Source of the DNA: Trachythela sp. YZ-2020
Taxonomy: Eukaryota; Cnidaria; Anthozoa; Malacalcyonacea; Clavulariidae
NCBI GenBank assembly: GCA_016169945.1
Contig: JADLSH010000279.1
Location: 3,472,001-3,536,000, forward strand
Direction of reading: 5' to 3'
DNA: 64,000 nucleotides
This document shows, in pieces, positions 12,201 through 21,715 of this stretch. Each line of letters begins with the position of its first letter. Positions within the stretch are counted from its first letter, which is position 1. The notes beneath the pieces are model-generated. The model worked only from the letters and a program-made list of their open reading frames with translations. It was not told where the DNA came from and ran no database searches. The translations under genes were made by a program, and so were the position numbers.

Positions 12201-12708
12201 TTTTGAGGGATGACATTGTATTAATATAACAAGCTTCCCAGAACAGAATTTCCTAGTAATATTTAAACACATATAGTTGCGTGATTTAATCATCTATCTA
12301 TAAAAAAAAACTGCTAACGAAATTAGCCATATACATTTGCCTTAATGTTACAACACCATCAACAGAAAATTGTTTTTAGACATATTTTTACTTGAAACAT
12401 AAAGAGGGATTCTTCGATTGCAGTTCTAGGTACTATTTAAACACATTGTATGAATACTTTTTGTTAATTGAAGTTTAGTCGCGCTAAAATGATCTGTTAT
12501 GACTCCCAAAAGGAAACAGTTTAATTATATTGATACTATAAATTTGAAGTGGTCTTATATGATAACGGCACGTCATTAGAATATTTTCTCTCATTACGAA
12601 CAAGGAAGCTCTAAGACAAGGTCTTTATAATCTGTGTTTCAAACAAAAATATCAAAAGTATACTTATATAGAAAAGCGAACGTTTTCTCCAATCTGTTTC
12701 GAAGAGAA
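9238..12708. repeat. Non-coding interval between head-to-head Kelch copies 2 and 3
   Basis: About 3.5 kb without a gene. 9986-10440 repeats the flank seen at 1-240 and 1590-1740. 10499-10578 is a 22-bp tandem repeat (about 3.5 units, core attcagagctattggacatc). 10757-10856 is a hairpin with arms around gatgaaatgtgacaagcttt. The stretch from about 11900 to 12600 repeats the upstream flank of copy 2 in inverted orientation, up to the cgtaatg and ctaagacaaggtctt blocks just before the start codons. Any shared promoter of the Kelch genes should lie within about 200 bases of each ATG. Confidence 0.6.
11470..11880 (-). mobile_element. tRNA-headed SINE, inverted orientation
   Basis: On the minus strand, 11686-11611 folds like a tRNA, with an A-box (tagctcagttggttag) and a B-box (gattcaattcc). 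The position-33 base is not the usual U and one anticodon-stem pair is lost, so it is a tRNA-derived module and not a functional tRNA. It is followed by a gcaactgctcctggctaggt block and an attttcgttcgaatattcc end. Other copies or fragments are at 24078-24240, 31443-31602, 39322-39512, 44755-44948, 46570-46700 and 61139-61432. Confidence 0.75.
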
Positions 12709-14328
12709 ATGGCGAGGAGAAATTCCTTTGGCTTTGGTGGTTACGAAGAAGGACGATTTGAAAACGAAGTAGACAGTAAACTACTGTGTCCAATTTGTCT
12801 GAGAGTTTTAAAAGACCCAGTACAATGCCCGAATGAACATTACTTCTGTGGCTCGTGTATTGGAAAACATTTACACGACAACTCCGAAACATGTCCAATG
12901 TGCCAACACCATTTGACGGCAGAAACCTTGACCAAACCACCGAGATTTTTGACTGAAACGTTGCAGTGTCTCAAGATTCGGTGTGATCACGCAAGCCGTG
13001 GTTGTCAAGAGTTGATCAAGCTTGAATTTCTCGATCGGCATGTCGAGAGCTGTGCCTACTCGCCAACACGTTGTACAAACACGGGCTGTTCTGAAGTCAT
13101 CAACCGACACGAGCAAGAACGACATGAGAATGAACTTTGTCGTTTTCGTATGATTGTTTGTGACGAATGTAAGCAACAAGTATTGCGCAAGTCCAGTCGT
13201 GTCCATCCCTGTTTCATCAGGAAAGAAACGGACAATTTGGTCAAAGTTATGAAGGAAGGCAAGGAGCTGACTCAAGAGGAATTTATTCGGAAGCTGATGG
13301 CCGATGTTGCCAGACAAAATGATGTTATCGATGATCTACGCCGCAGAAACGAGGAAATGGGATTTGAAATGAATAACATGAGAGCAGAGATGAAATGCCT
13401 TAAGCTAGAATCTACCGAGAGAAGTGAGTGGCTCACAGGAAAACCAAATATATACATTTGCGGAGGGCAGGATGGTAGAGTTCTCCTTAAATCCGTAGAG
13501 TCATACAGCTGGCCCGAGAACTCCTGGACACTAGAACCAGCAATGAAAGAGGCACGATCAGGTGCTTCTGCGTTTGTTTACGAGGGTCAAATCTATGTAA
13601 CCGGCGGAAGGAATGGGGCCGAGAATACGGACAGTATTGAAAGCTTGAATGTCGGCGAGGACAATAAAGAATGGATCGAGTCTCCTGTCAAGATGCCATT
13701 CAAGTGTGGTGGACACGGAATAATTTGTCGTGAAAATAGCGCGATTTTAACTGGTGGACATCATGGTGACAATGTTTCAGATGGGATTTATGAGTGTGAA
13801 CTAACTCCTCCATTTAAAAAGAAATTATTGACCCAGATACCTGAGTCAAGACGCAATCATGGCTGTCAGATCATTGACAACCAGGTTGTGGTTGCTGGCG
13901 GAAAGACGTCAAAATACATCAAGGACGCTAAAAACACCATGTACGTATACGACATTAACAATAATGAATGTAAAACCTTACCCCCACTGCCATTTCACAT
14001 CTCTGGTATGGCTACTGTTAGTTATGAAGGTAATGTAATTTTGATCGGAGGCGTTAATGAGAAAGACGAAACATTAAACACAGTACTCATGTACGAAGTG
14101 AAAACAGGAAAAATTATGATGCTACCTTGCCTTAATCATAAAAGATCAGCAAGTGCAGCAGTGATCACTGGCAATGTTATCGTAGCCATGGGTGGCTATG
14201 TTTATGAAACTCAATCATTTCTCAATTCAGTCGAGTGCTTAGACTTAAGTACTAATGTATGGAGAGACCTGTCGCCAATGACAAGGAAACGAGCTTATCC
14301 AACCGCAGTTCTTAAACCAGTTCGTTAG
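12709..14328 (+). CDS. RING-TRAF zinc finger-Kelch protein, copy 3 (intact)
   Basis: This is a single-exon gene for 539 residues. I chose the ATG of MARRNSFGFGG because it aligns with the starts of copies 1 and 2. The frame is open upstream to 12634, but that extension matches the untranslated flank of the others. The RING, three TRAF-type fingers, coiled coil and six Kelch blades are in the same order as copy 2. It is the most divergent copy and lies in the opposite orientation, head to head with copy 2. Framework sequence such as NTDSIESLNVGEDNKEWIES is conserved, while residues after the GG doublets and before the next strand differ (for example TGGHHGD here against TGGITDGD in copy 2). 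It is a predicted ubiquitin ligase whose substrate is unknown. Confidence 0.9.
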   Translation: MARRNSFGFGGYEEGRFENEVDSKLLCPICLRVLKDPVQCPNEHYFCGSCIGKHLHDNSETCPMCQHHLTAETLTKPPRFLTETLQCLKIRCDHASRGCQELIKLEFLDRHVESCAYSPTRCTNTGCSEVINRHEQERHENELCRFRMIVCDECKQQVLRKSSRVHPCFIRKETDNLVKVMKEGKELTQEEFIRKLMADVARQNDVIDDLRRRNEEMGFEMNNMRAEMKCLKLESTERSEWLTGKPNIYICGGQDGRVLLKSVESYSWPENSWTLEPAMKEARSGASAFVYEGQIYVTGGRNGAENTDSIESLNVGEDNKEWIESPVKMPFKCGGHGIICRENSAILTGGHHGDNVSDGIYECELTPPFKKKLLTQIPESRRNHGCQIIDNQVVVAGGKTSKYIKDAKNTMYVYDINNNECKTLPPLPFHISGMATVSYEGNVILIGGVNEKDETLNTVLMYEVKTGKIMMLPCLNHKRSASAAVITGNVIVAMGGYVYETQSFLNSVECLDLSTNVWRDLSPMTRKRAYPTAVLKPVR

Positions 14329-14580
14329 AATGTGTGTTTAATTGAACCATATGAACAAAAACACTGATTAAGTAATAGCATGATTTTGTTAAATTAGTTA
14401 AGTTTTCATATCAATTTGCACCAATTTATAATGAACTGTATGATAAGATAAATATAATCAATGTAAATATTTTGTATTAGCTATTAATTGTAATCATGTC
14501 ACTTATAATCCTTAATAATAATGTATCGCTGAAAATTATCTCAGAAAATATTTTGGTCTTTTATTGTCTTTACATGACAT

Positions 14581-14643
14581 CACTGTAAAGAAAATTGGTT
14601 AAAACAATCCATGGGTTATTTTAACCAATTTGTTTTTACAGTG
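14581..14643. mobile_element. 63-bp MITE downstream of Kelch copy 3
   Basis: It begins CACTGTAAAGAAAATTGG and ends AATTTGTTTTTACAGTG. It is a shortened form of the 89-bp element behind copies 1 and 2, lacking about 26 central bases, at the matching distance from the stop (about 250 bases). Confidence 0.78.
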
Positions 14644-15750
14644 AAGACATTATAAATGTCAATGGTGGATCCAGCCAGCTTTTTTCAGGGGGGTGCTAGG
14701 CAAACAGCTGAGCAAGGGAGCACACCGAACCCTGCACTGGCCAGCAGTGTGCCGCCGCGCCAGTGCGTGCCTAGTAGGTTCTTGGTTACAACGTGCTAAT
14801 AGGCTGAATAAATATAAATCCCCTTATCCCCGAGATCTACACAAGAGATCAGCCCACGATCATGTCACTTATGCTTGGAGAGAGGAGACTAGTAACAAAG
14901 TTAGAATACCTCAAACGTTTTAAAAGTATGATAAATATAATTTTTTGCACTACCTTTGCACCCCTAACAAGGCTAACAGGGGTGCGCACTCTCCAACCCA
15001 TATATCCACGACCAGCCCCCCCCCCCCCATAAAACCATGACTGATAAATGTACTTATCAGAAAAACAACTAATGACTTTGAAAGTTTGAAAAAGCATAAT
15101 TATAGCGTCATATTATAATTTTGTATTTTACAATAACTATCACTAAAATATCTTGAGAATAATTCCAAACTCTATACATGAAGGCTACGAAGTTAATAAT
15201 CTTGATAAGGAAACACACATTTGAAGGCTTAACAGTAAACACCTATTATCAAATATCGTGATAATTTCGTAGGTGATAATCATGGCTTTGTTTTTTTAAA
15301 TATCGCCCAACTCTAGCATTTGGCCACTTTTGTGCCCTTGACTGCTTGTTGATGTGCACTTAGGAGCTGTTTTGCTTACCCGAGATCTTGTCGAAAACTG
15401 CCAAACTCTGCAATCTGGGATGTACCTTTACTCACAACTGGTACAGACAAAATATATTTGTCGACAAGCCCTCAACTGAGTCATCTCTGTATGCCACACA
15501 TGCCACATGTGTCAATTCTAGTCAGGGGCACAAAAAATATTGATGAACCCTGGGGTCCATAGTGCATTTTGTGATTTTTGCCCGCCACAGTTTCCATTGA
15601 CACACAAATTGAGCGGAAAAATACAATATTATTTGAATGTGTCTAGCCGCCACATGGCATGAGAAATTTAGCCATATTTGACCAATTTGACGAGCTTTAA
15701 CTTGAAAATACTTCTATTTTGTGCGTGCTGTCCAACCACCAGCACTTGTG
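14644..15750. other. Non-coding, low-complexity and repeat debris
   Basis: No gene recognised. There is a GC-richer patch at 14690-14780 and a poly-C run near 15017. The remainder is AT-rich. The PICK1 exons that should follow on the minus strand are not visible here. Confidence 0.5.
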
Positions 15751-17237
15751 CAGGGGCGGATCGAGGATTTTTCGTACGTTAGTCAAAATTTTCGTTGGTA
15801 CACAACCGGGGGGGGGAATAATTTTTCAGGGGGGGGGCGGGGGAAATTGCTCAATTTTCGCACCAGTGGCAGTCAACCCTTTACCCCCACCTAACATACA
15901 CAGAGCTGTACAAGCAATTCCCAGTAGCAGCAGATCTAACAAACAAACCAGACATGGAGTTAAATATTAATCTCCATTTCAAATATTTATAGTTTACACA
16001 ATAACACAAACTACTGTACATGATATCAGTATTAAAACGTGTTTTAAGAGTAAAGGATAAAATGTTTTGGTCCTGGGAAGCCAATTAGCCAAAGGCTATT
16101 TCAGAATAGGACCAATTTGCTGCCTATAGCTATATTCTATTTTTAACAAACACAATATTACATCACATCTGAGATCGTATTACACCATCACCATGCCATG
16201 CGGTCCAACACACATCAAGTCAAAAATACATCATATTTATATAAGAATATTTTGGTTCGGTCGAAGTCGATAATATATATCCAAACCTTAGGCGATTAAT
16301 ATCAAGCAACAAGAGCATAAACAAAATGCCTTAATGCCTATATTTTATACAGTTCGCCTAATCGGCTGGGTTTCGACCGCAGTAATATGCAAAAATTGCA
16401 AATTTCATAAACATAGCCAGCGGGTCATCGCCTCAAGCGCACAGATTGCTCTGTAAATACAAGTCGAAAATCGCCACAATAAATGTAGTTAAAATAGAAT
16501 ATATTTGCATTAGGGCCGTAGCCGTACAAGACTTGTTCCTTTCCCGAACATACTGCCAGATATGCGATTCGGCACCAAAATTTCTACCCAAGCAGAAGCT
16601 TGTGTTGTTGATAGCGCTCAACAGCTCTTGGACAGAAGTCTTCGGCGAAGCGTCGATTCGCTTCCTCAGATCAGCTTGAATTTCCACCAGACATTGCTCA
16701 TCGTTGTTCTCAAACATGGCCTGAACGGTCTCGTAAATACTACGAGACATTGTAGTATATTCGTATTATATTTTCCGAGCTACTTCGATTGAACCTTTGC
16801 GGTCAAAGCTGCGATCAGAAAGGTCTAAAGTCATAGAATTATGCCGTATAAACTGAAGCCTGATGCATCTGATCGGTCAGAAAAATCTAGCCAATGAGAA
16901 TTCAGATTTTTTTTCAATTTAGCCAATCGGATACCTTGTATACTAGCCCCTGATCGCTGAACTCCCCGCAGAACGCGCAAAAAGCAAATTGGCCAATCAG
17001 ATAGCTGGAATCTGCCTTTAGAGCGAGCAAAACTCACGCGCTAGACCGCTGTTCTGCGCGTTATGTATCGAAGGCCTGGCCGCTGTATGAAACTTAATAT
17101 AACTTGACTACGAACTTTGAATATAAGCCACTGCATGAAATATGATAACTGGACTGTTAGTTGAATTAATTAAATGCGCAATTACAAATTTTACGTTAGT
17201 CGCGTGATCGCTCTGATCACCCCTAGATCCGCCCCTG
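15751..17237. mobile_element. hAT-type DNA transposon, non-autonomous, 1487 bp
   Basis: The terminal inverted repeats are CAGGGGCGGATC (left) and GATCCGCCCCTG (right). Perfect 8-bp target duplications CACTTGTG lie at 15743-15750 and 17238-17245. The 8-bp duplication and CAGGGGCGG-type ends are typical of the hAT superfamily. No full transposase is present; the only sizeable frame is 16433-16750 on the minus strand. The element landed at the 5' edge of the SINE at 17238-17520. Confidence 0.88.
16433..16750 (-). CDS. Uncharacterised 105-residue ORF inside the hAT element
   Basis: The frame starts MSRSIYETVQAMFENNDEQC and has balanced, soluble, charged protein-like composition up to about residue 73 (WQYVRERNK). 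A hydrophobic stretch follows (MQIYSILTTFIVAIFDLYL) that looks more like read-through into non-coding DNA. I recognise no hAT dimerisation or DDE motif. It could be the first exon of a transposase remnant or a host exon picked up by the element. It lies wholly between the terminal repeats. Expression is unproven. Confidence 0.35.
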   Translation of the reverse strand: MSRSIYETVQAMFENNDEQCLVEIQADLRKRIDASPKTSVQELLSAINNTSFCLGRNFGAESHIWQYVRERNKSCTATALMQIYSILTTFIVAIFDLYLQSNLCA

Positions 17238-17520
17238 CACTTGTGGTGGCGTGGTCACCACGCTTGCCTTTCAAGCTGGGAGACCCGGGTTAAATCCTTG
17301 GTCGGACCTCTACTCATGGTCTTAAAATAATTGAGGAGAAAGTGCTACCTTTACTGTACATTGGCATCAGTAAATGGTTAGACTTTCGCGTCTTCTCGGA
17401 TAAGGACGTTAAAATCGTAGGTACCTCGGATCCCCTATCAATTGGACAATAGCCTGTTGGGAAATCCGCTCACCAATGAGTGAGAAACTTAATAAACTCA
17501 ATAAAGATCAAATATTTCAC
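17238..17520 (+). mobile_element. tRNA-derived SINE
   Basis: The head ggtggcgtggtcaccacg with a later gacccgggttaaatcc block matches the Pol III A-box/B-box layout. An unrelated body follows, with an aataaactcaataaagatc tail. It is a different family from the gctcagttgg SINEs elsewhere in the window. Confidence 0.6.
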
Positions 17521-17876
17521 CTGTCTGGAAGTTTGTTTTCCTTGTTCCTGCCAAATGCTTGTTAACAACCGCCAAATTTTCCTTGGCAGGAGTTTCCTGG
17601 TAGTCCTGCCCACCACAGATCTGTGGCGGGCCACCCTAGGAAGTTTGTATAGCGCAGCCGAGATATCGGGCGTGTGATTTTGATTCCTCTATACATTTAC
17701 TATTAAATTTTCGAAATCTCGGTTGCACGATTTCCAAACTTTCCAGTCAGGGTGGTGGGAGGCGGGAGGTCCTTAGAATGCGGTATGGCTGGGGGTCGTA
17801 TAGTTGAAAAACTTTAATTGATCCCAAACCAAAGTGTGTGAACTGAATATGTTAAACAATGTTCAAAAGATCAAAC

Positions 17877-18230
17877 CTTAACAGCCTGTATAGCTTTTGC
17901 CACGTCGACTTTCGTCTTCCCTCGTAGAGATTTGCCATTTACTCCCACAATCTCATCTCCTGCCTGTAATGTCCCGTCTTTTGCTGCTGGTGTGTTATCA
18001 AACACTTGAACCACGTACAACACCGGACACAGAGGCGCCCCACCACCGATAGATATCCCTATCAAATTCTGTTTGTCTTTTGAAAGGGTCACCGTGCCTG
18101 GTTTGCCTTTTAAACCCCTGTAGAAAATGGTGTACAAACATGAACTCAAAATTCATCAAATAGTACAGTTTTTGGCGGGTTTTAAGCTCTATCACACTAA
18201 CCTGGGATCTATCTCAAATTCAAAGTCCAT
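17877..18230 (-). CDS. PICK1: PICK1, first two coding exons (PDZ domain), partial
   Basis: Exon 1 (18230-18202) encodes MDFEFEIDP and ends in phase 2 at a GTTAG donor. Exon 2 (18117-17877) starts after a ctacag acceptor and restores the frame, giving a PDZ domain with KDKQNLIGISIGGGA, VQVFDNTPAAKDG, AGDEIVGVNG and KTKVDVAKAIQ. These match the PDZ domain of PRKCA-binding protein PICK1. The carboxylate-binding loop reads LIGISIGGG. In animals PICK1 pairs this PDZ with a BAR domain and organises membrane receptor trafficking and PKC-alpha binding. No BAR exons are visible lower down on this strand, so the rest is beyond the left edge behind a very long intron, or is lost. The gene is head to head with PEF1. 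Confidence 0.88.
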
Positions 18231-18785
18231 AGTTCTTTCTTTTGGGTATTTCAACGTGTTTTATTTAACGTTTTAAAAACTTCTTTATTTACAAAAAGAA
18301 AAACACCAGTCGGGCGCCATCTTGAATAACTAATAAGATGGAATTTCCACTTCGTTTCAATATAAGTTCATTAGATTGACAAAAGATGCTTTTCATTTGC
18401 TTTTTCTCATTTTTTTCTTTAAATTCTAATTTCTGAATTTTTAAATTACTTACAGATGAAATGTACTAAATTATACTTTATTGGCTATGCATATCTTAGT
18501 CAGTGTATATTTTAAATCGACTATCTTGGTATCAAAATATGTATAATTCCTCCAAAATAGTATTTATAATTTCCTATTGAAAACTTTTCACAAGTTTATC
18601 CAAGTTGCAATAATTTCTATTAATCAAGACTATAAACTGTTTTTTTAACTATAATGCCTATTTTATCTTTATTGAAAATTCCATAATATAATTTAGTATA
18701 TAAAATTATTAAAATTTAATATAAAAGAAAAAAGAATTATAAAATAAATGAGAAAATATAAGAAAACTATTTCAAAGTGGATGCA
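18231..18785. promoter_or_regulatory. PICK1 5' region; former shared promoter with PEF1
   Basis: Upstream of the PICK1 ATG is gcgccatctt at 18314-18323. On the minus strand this reads AAGATGGCGC, a YY1-type motif common near animal start sites. The rest is AT-rich. Removing the nested transposons leaves about 0.7 kb between the PICK1 and PEF1 start codons, so this and 21573-21715 were probably one divergent promoter. Confidence 0.45.
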
Positions 18786-18796
18786 CTGCATCTCAT

Positions 18797-21561
18797 CAGT
18801 GAGCTCTATATATATCTGGACTCTGGAGTAAGAACTTCTAATGTTCGGCCAATAGCACTGATCTGAAAATATAGTACCTGGATCGAGCTTCTATACCTAT
18901 GAAAATTGAAGCCAGTTTTGGATTTGGCGGCCATATTGGAGTGACCACCAATGGCCGTCGTAAGTCGAAGCAATTTGAAGGAAGTATTTTCAATTTGCGC
19001 TGTGTTGGGCGATGGAATTATTGAAGTTTAATTGGAAATATGTGAAGGAGTTTGTATACTGTTAAAAGTCAACGATTTGGTTTGATTTCTGGCGTTTCTT
19101 GGCGAAAAAACTGTTCGCGTGTGTATGTTGTTGTCAGCCATGAGTGAGCAAATTCACGTGAAAATTTTGGAATAAATCGCCGTACTGTGCCTCTCGGCGT
19201 AGTAATCAAAGAAATTACAAGAAAGGAGACAGTTTCACATGGGAAAGTAATACTGGGCAAATAGTGATGGTGAAAGATCGGCCTTAAAACGGGTTTTTGT
19301 GACGATTAAAGTCGACGAACTTTGCGTGTTGTAGCTACAATAATGACAATGTTGCCTTCCGCAGTAATATTAAATCAAGAAACGAGACAGGACATCTTGT
19401 GGGAGTAATATTGCGAGAAAAATAATGAGGAATCACTGATTCAGGCCTAAAACGAATGTGTTAACAGAAACTTTACGCGTATAAACTAAGTGGTCGTGAT
19501 GCACTGTCGCATTATATAATTTATAGTGCTTGTAAATATTATAATAGTATACTTAATACTTTCTGTGCTGAGTTGCTTCAAATTTAGTATTATGTTTGTA
19601 GTGAAGTCATAAACTATTTTAATTTTTATACTGTATATTTTATACCTGTCTGAAACATTCTGTATCTTGTGAAGAATTTTGCAAAAAACTGTATGCAATA
19701 AATCAGCATACCATAACTGCATGGCCAATGCTATTGTAAAAGTTCTCATTGACAAATGTTTTTATTAAATTTCTTTTTAATATGTCTTTAAACTAGATTT
19801 ATACCATTAGGTTCCTAATCTACTTGTCAACTATGGTGTCATCAATTCCTTGGCACAGGAAAGAACAGGGGCTAAATATATCAGGCCATCCTTTTAAGGC
19901 AAGGTCTGAAATTTGCAGTATCCCAATATCCACAAGATACTAATATTTGGTGTTGGATACTAAACTGTGAATGACTTGTATCCTGACTGGATACTACAAA
20001 GCTTCAAAAATTGGTATAACATTAAATGTCTTAATTGATCAACATTCAAGACAGATGTACAGAAGTTTGCTTAAGGTTTAAGGTTTATATGCATCTTAGT
20101 ATATCACAATGCCAACTTATTTAGTGTCTAGTTGTTGACTGTTGTGTCTTATGTTGTTATTGTTACTTGTAACAGTGAGTTGGGTCAGGAATGGGTAATC
20201 CAGTTGGAATGGATACTGAAAAATAATTTAAATTTCAGATTCTGGAAAGGGAGTCGATTAATTTTGAACCAAGACTTAATGCATATTACATGGTTTGTAG
20301 CTCAAACATAGTAACTGAATATGACAATCCCTGATATATTTCCCCAATGGAACATGGGGTTTCCAACAGAGCATGTATTCCCCACTAGCACCACCCCTGC
20401 TTCCTCTGCACAGATTCAAGCTTCAAATACATGTTGTAAATAAATTGTTCACTTAATTCATAAGGAAACTAAATGCCACAGCATGATGGTTTATATAGAT
20501 GGTCTGTAACCAATCTCTTGAGACATAGTAGACAAATTTGTAGTGGTACATTCTGACAAATTCTATCAATCTGGCCAGTATAATTTAGTAAATACAATGA
20601 AAAATGCATAACAGCATAAGTACTTTTTATTTATTTTGCTTCAGCAAACAATGAACTATTTTCTTGGACCTGTTAAATATATACTGTCGTATTTGATACA
20701 AGTATGAACAACGTCTGTTCGCCGGGCAACAACAATCAACTATTAATTGTAGCTACAACACGCAAAGTTCGTCGACTTTAATCGTCACAAAAACCCGTTT
20801 TAAGGCCGATCTTTCACCATCACTATTTGCCCAGTGTTACTTTCACATGTGGAACTGTCTCCTTTCTTGTAATTTCTTTGATTACTACGCCGAGAGACAC
20901 AGTACGGCGATTTATTCCAAAATTTTCACGTGAATATGCTCACTCATGGCTGACAACGACATACACACGCGAACAGTTTTTTCGCCGAGAAACGCCCGAA
21001 ATCAAACCAAATCGGTGACTTTTAACAATATACAAACTCCTTTACATATTTCCAATTAAATTTCAATAATTCCATCGCCCAACACAGCGCAAATTGAAAA
21101 TACTTCCTTCAAATTGCTTCGACTTACGACGGCCATTGGTGGTCACTCCAATATGGCCGCCAAATCCAAAACTGGCTTCAATTTTCATAGGTATAGAAGC
21201 TCGATCCAGGTACTATATTTTCAGATCAGTGGCCAATAGGCCAAGTGAAGCCAAGATGGCGGCAATTGACGTCCAAACTCATGAAGGTCATAAACAGTTT
21301 TCATACCATTTTTCCCTGCTAATTCCAGTTGTTTCTAACAGATCGCATCGCTAATCAAGTTATTAGTTCATAAAATCATGATGTTATTGTTTAAATCGGA
21401 GTAAAAACACGAAATTTCGGCACAGTCCTTGCCGGCTTGTGCAAACCGCGCGGTCGAAAACAATAGAAAGGGATTGGCACTGGACGTCAATTTCCGCCAT
21501 CTTTGGCTTCACTTTTTGGACATAAGTTCTCACTCCAGATATATATATATAGAGCTCACTG
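18797..21561. mobile_element. Outer DNA transposon with 11-bp target duplication, host of a nested element
   Basis: The ends are CAGTGAGCTCTATATATATC and its inverted complement at 21561. They are directly flanked by a perfect 11-bp duplication CTGCATCTCAT (18786-18796 and 21562-21572). Without the nested element at 18856-21231 this is only about 390 bp, a MITE with further inverted blocks (gtgaagccaagatggcgg at about 21245 and its complement near 21500). An 11-bp duplication fits Mutator-like elements best. No transposase is present. Confidence 0.85.
18856..21231. mobile_element. Nested long-TIR element, 2376 bp, 8-bp target duplication
   Basis: It begins CACTGATCTGAAAATATAG and ends with the complement. 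It is flanked by GCCAATAG at 18848-18855 and 21232-21239. The inverted arms run about 490 bp (18856-19345 against 20745-21231) and are near-identical. The spacer of about 1.4 kb is AT-rich and non-coding. It shares its terminal motif with the 935-bp palindrome at 53669-54603. It lies inside the outer element between PICK1 and PEF1. Confidence 0.85.
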
Positions 21562-21715
21562 CTGCATCTCATTAGCTATATTATGTCATACCCAGTCTCA
21601 CTGATTTGCGCATGAACCAGAACCCAAGAAATTCCAAATAAAAAAAAACACTTGAGGAACGTTTTATTTGTCGAATTTTGAAAGTGTTATTTGGTAAAAG
21701 AGGACTGTTATAAAC

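Noticed and set aside
12634..12708. N-terminal extension of Kelch copy 3 (25 extra residues)
   Set aside because: It corresponds to the 5' flank of copies 1 and 2; the MARRNSF start is shared by all three.
19486..19755. 89-codon minus frame inside the nested long-TIR element as a transposase remnant
   Set aside because: AT-rich, Ile/Thr/Tyr-biased composition without catalytic motifs.
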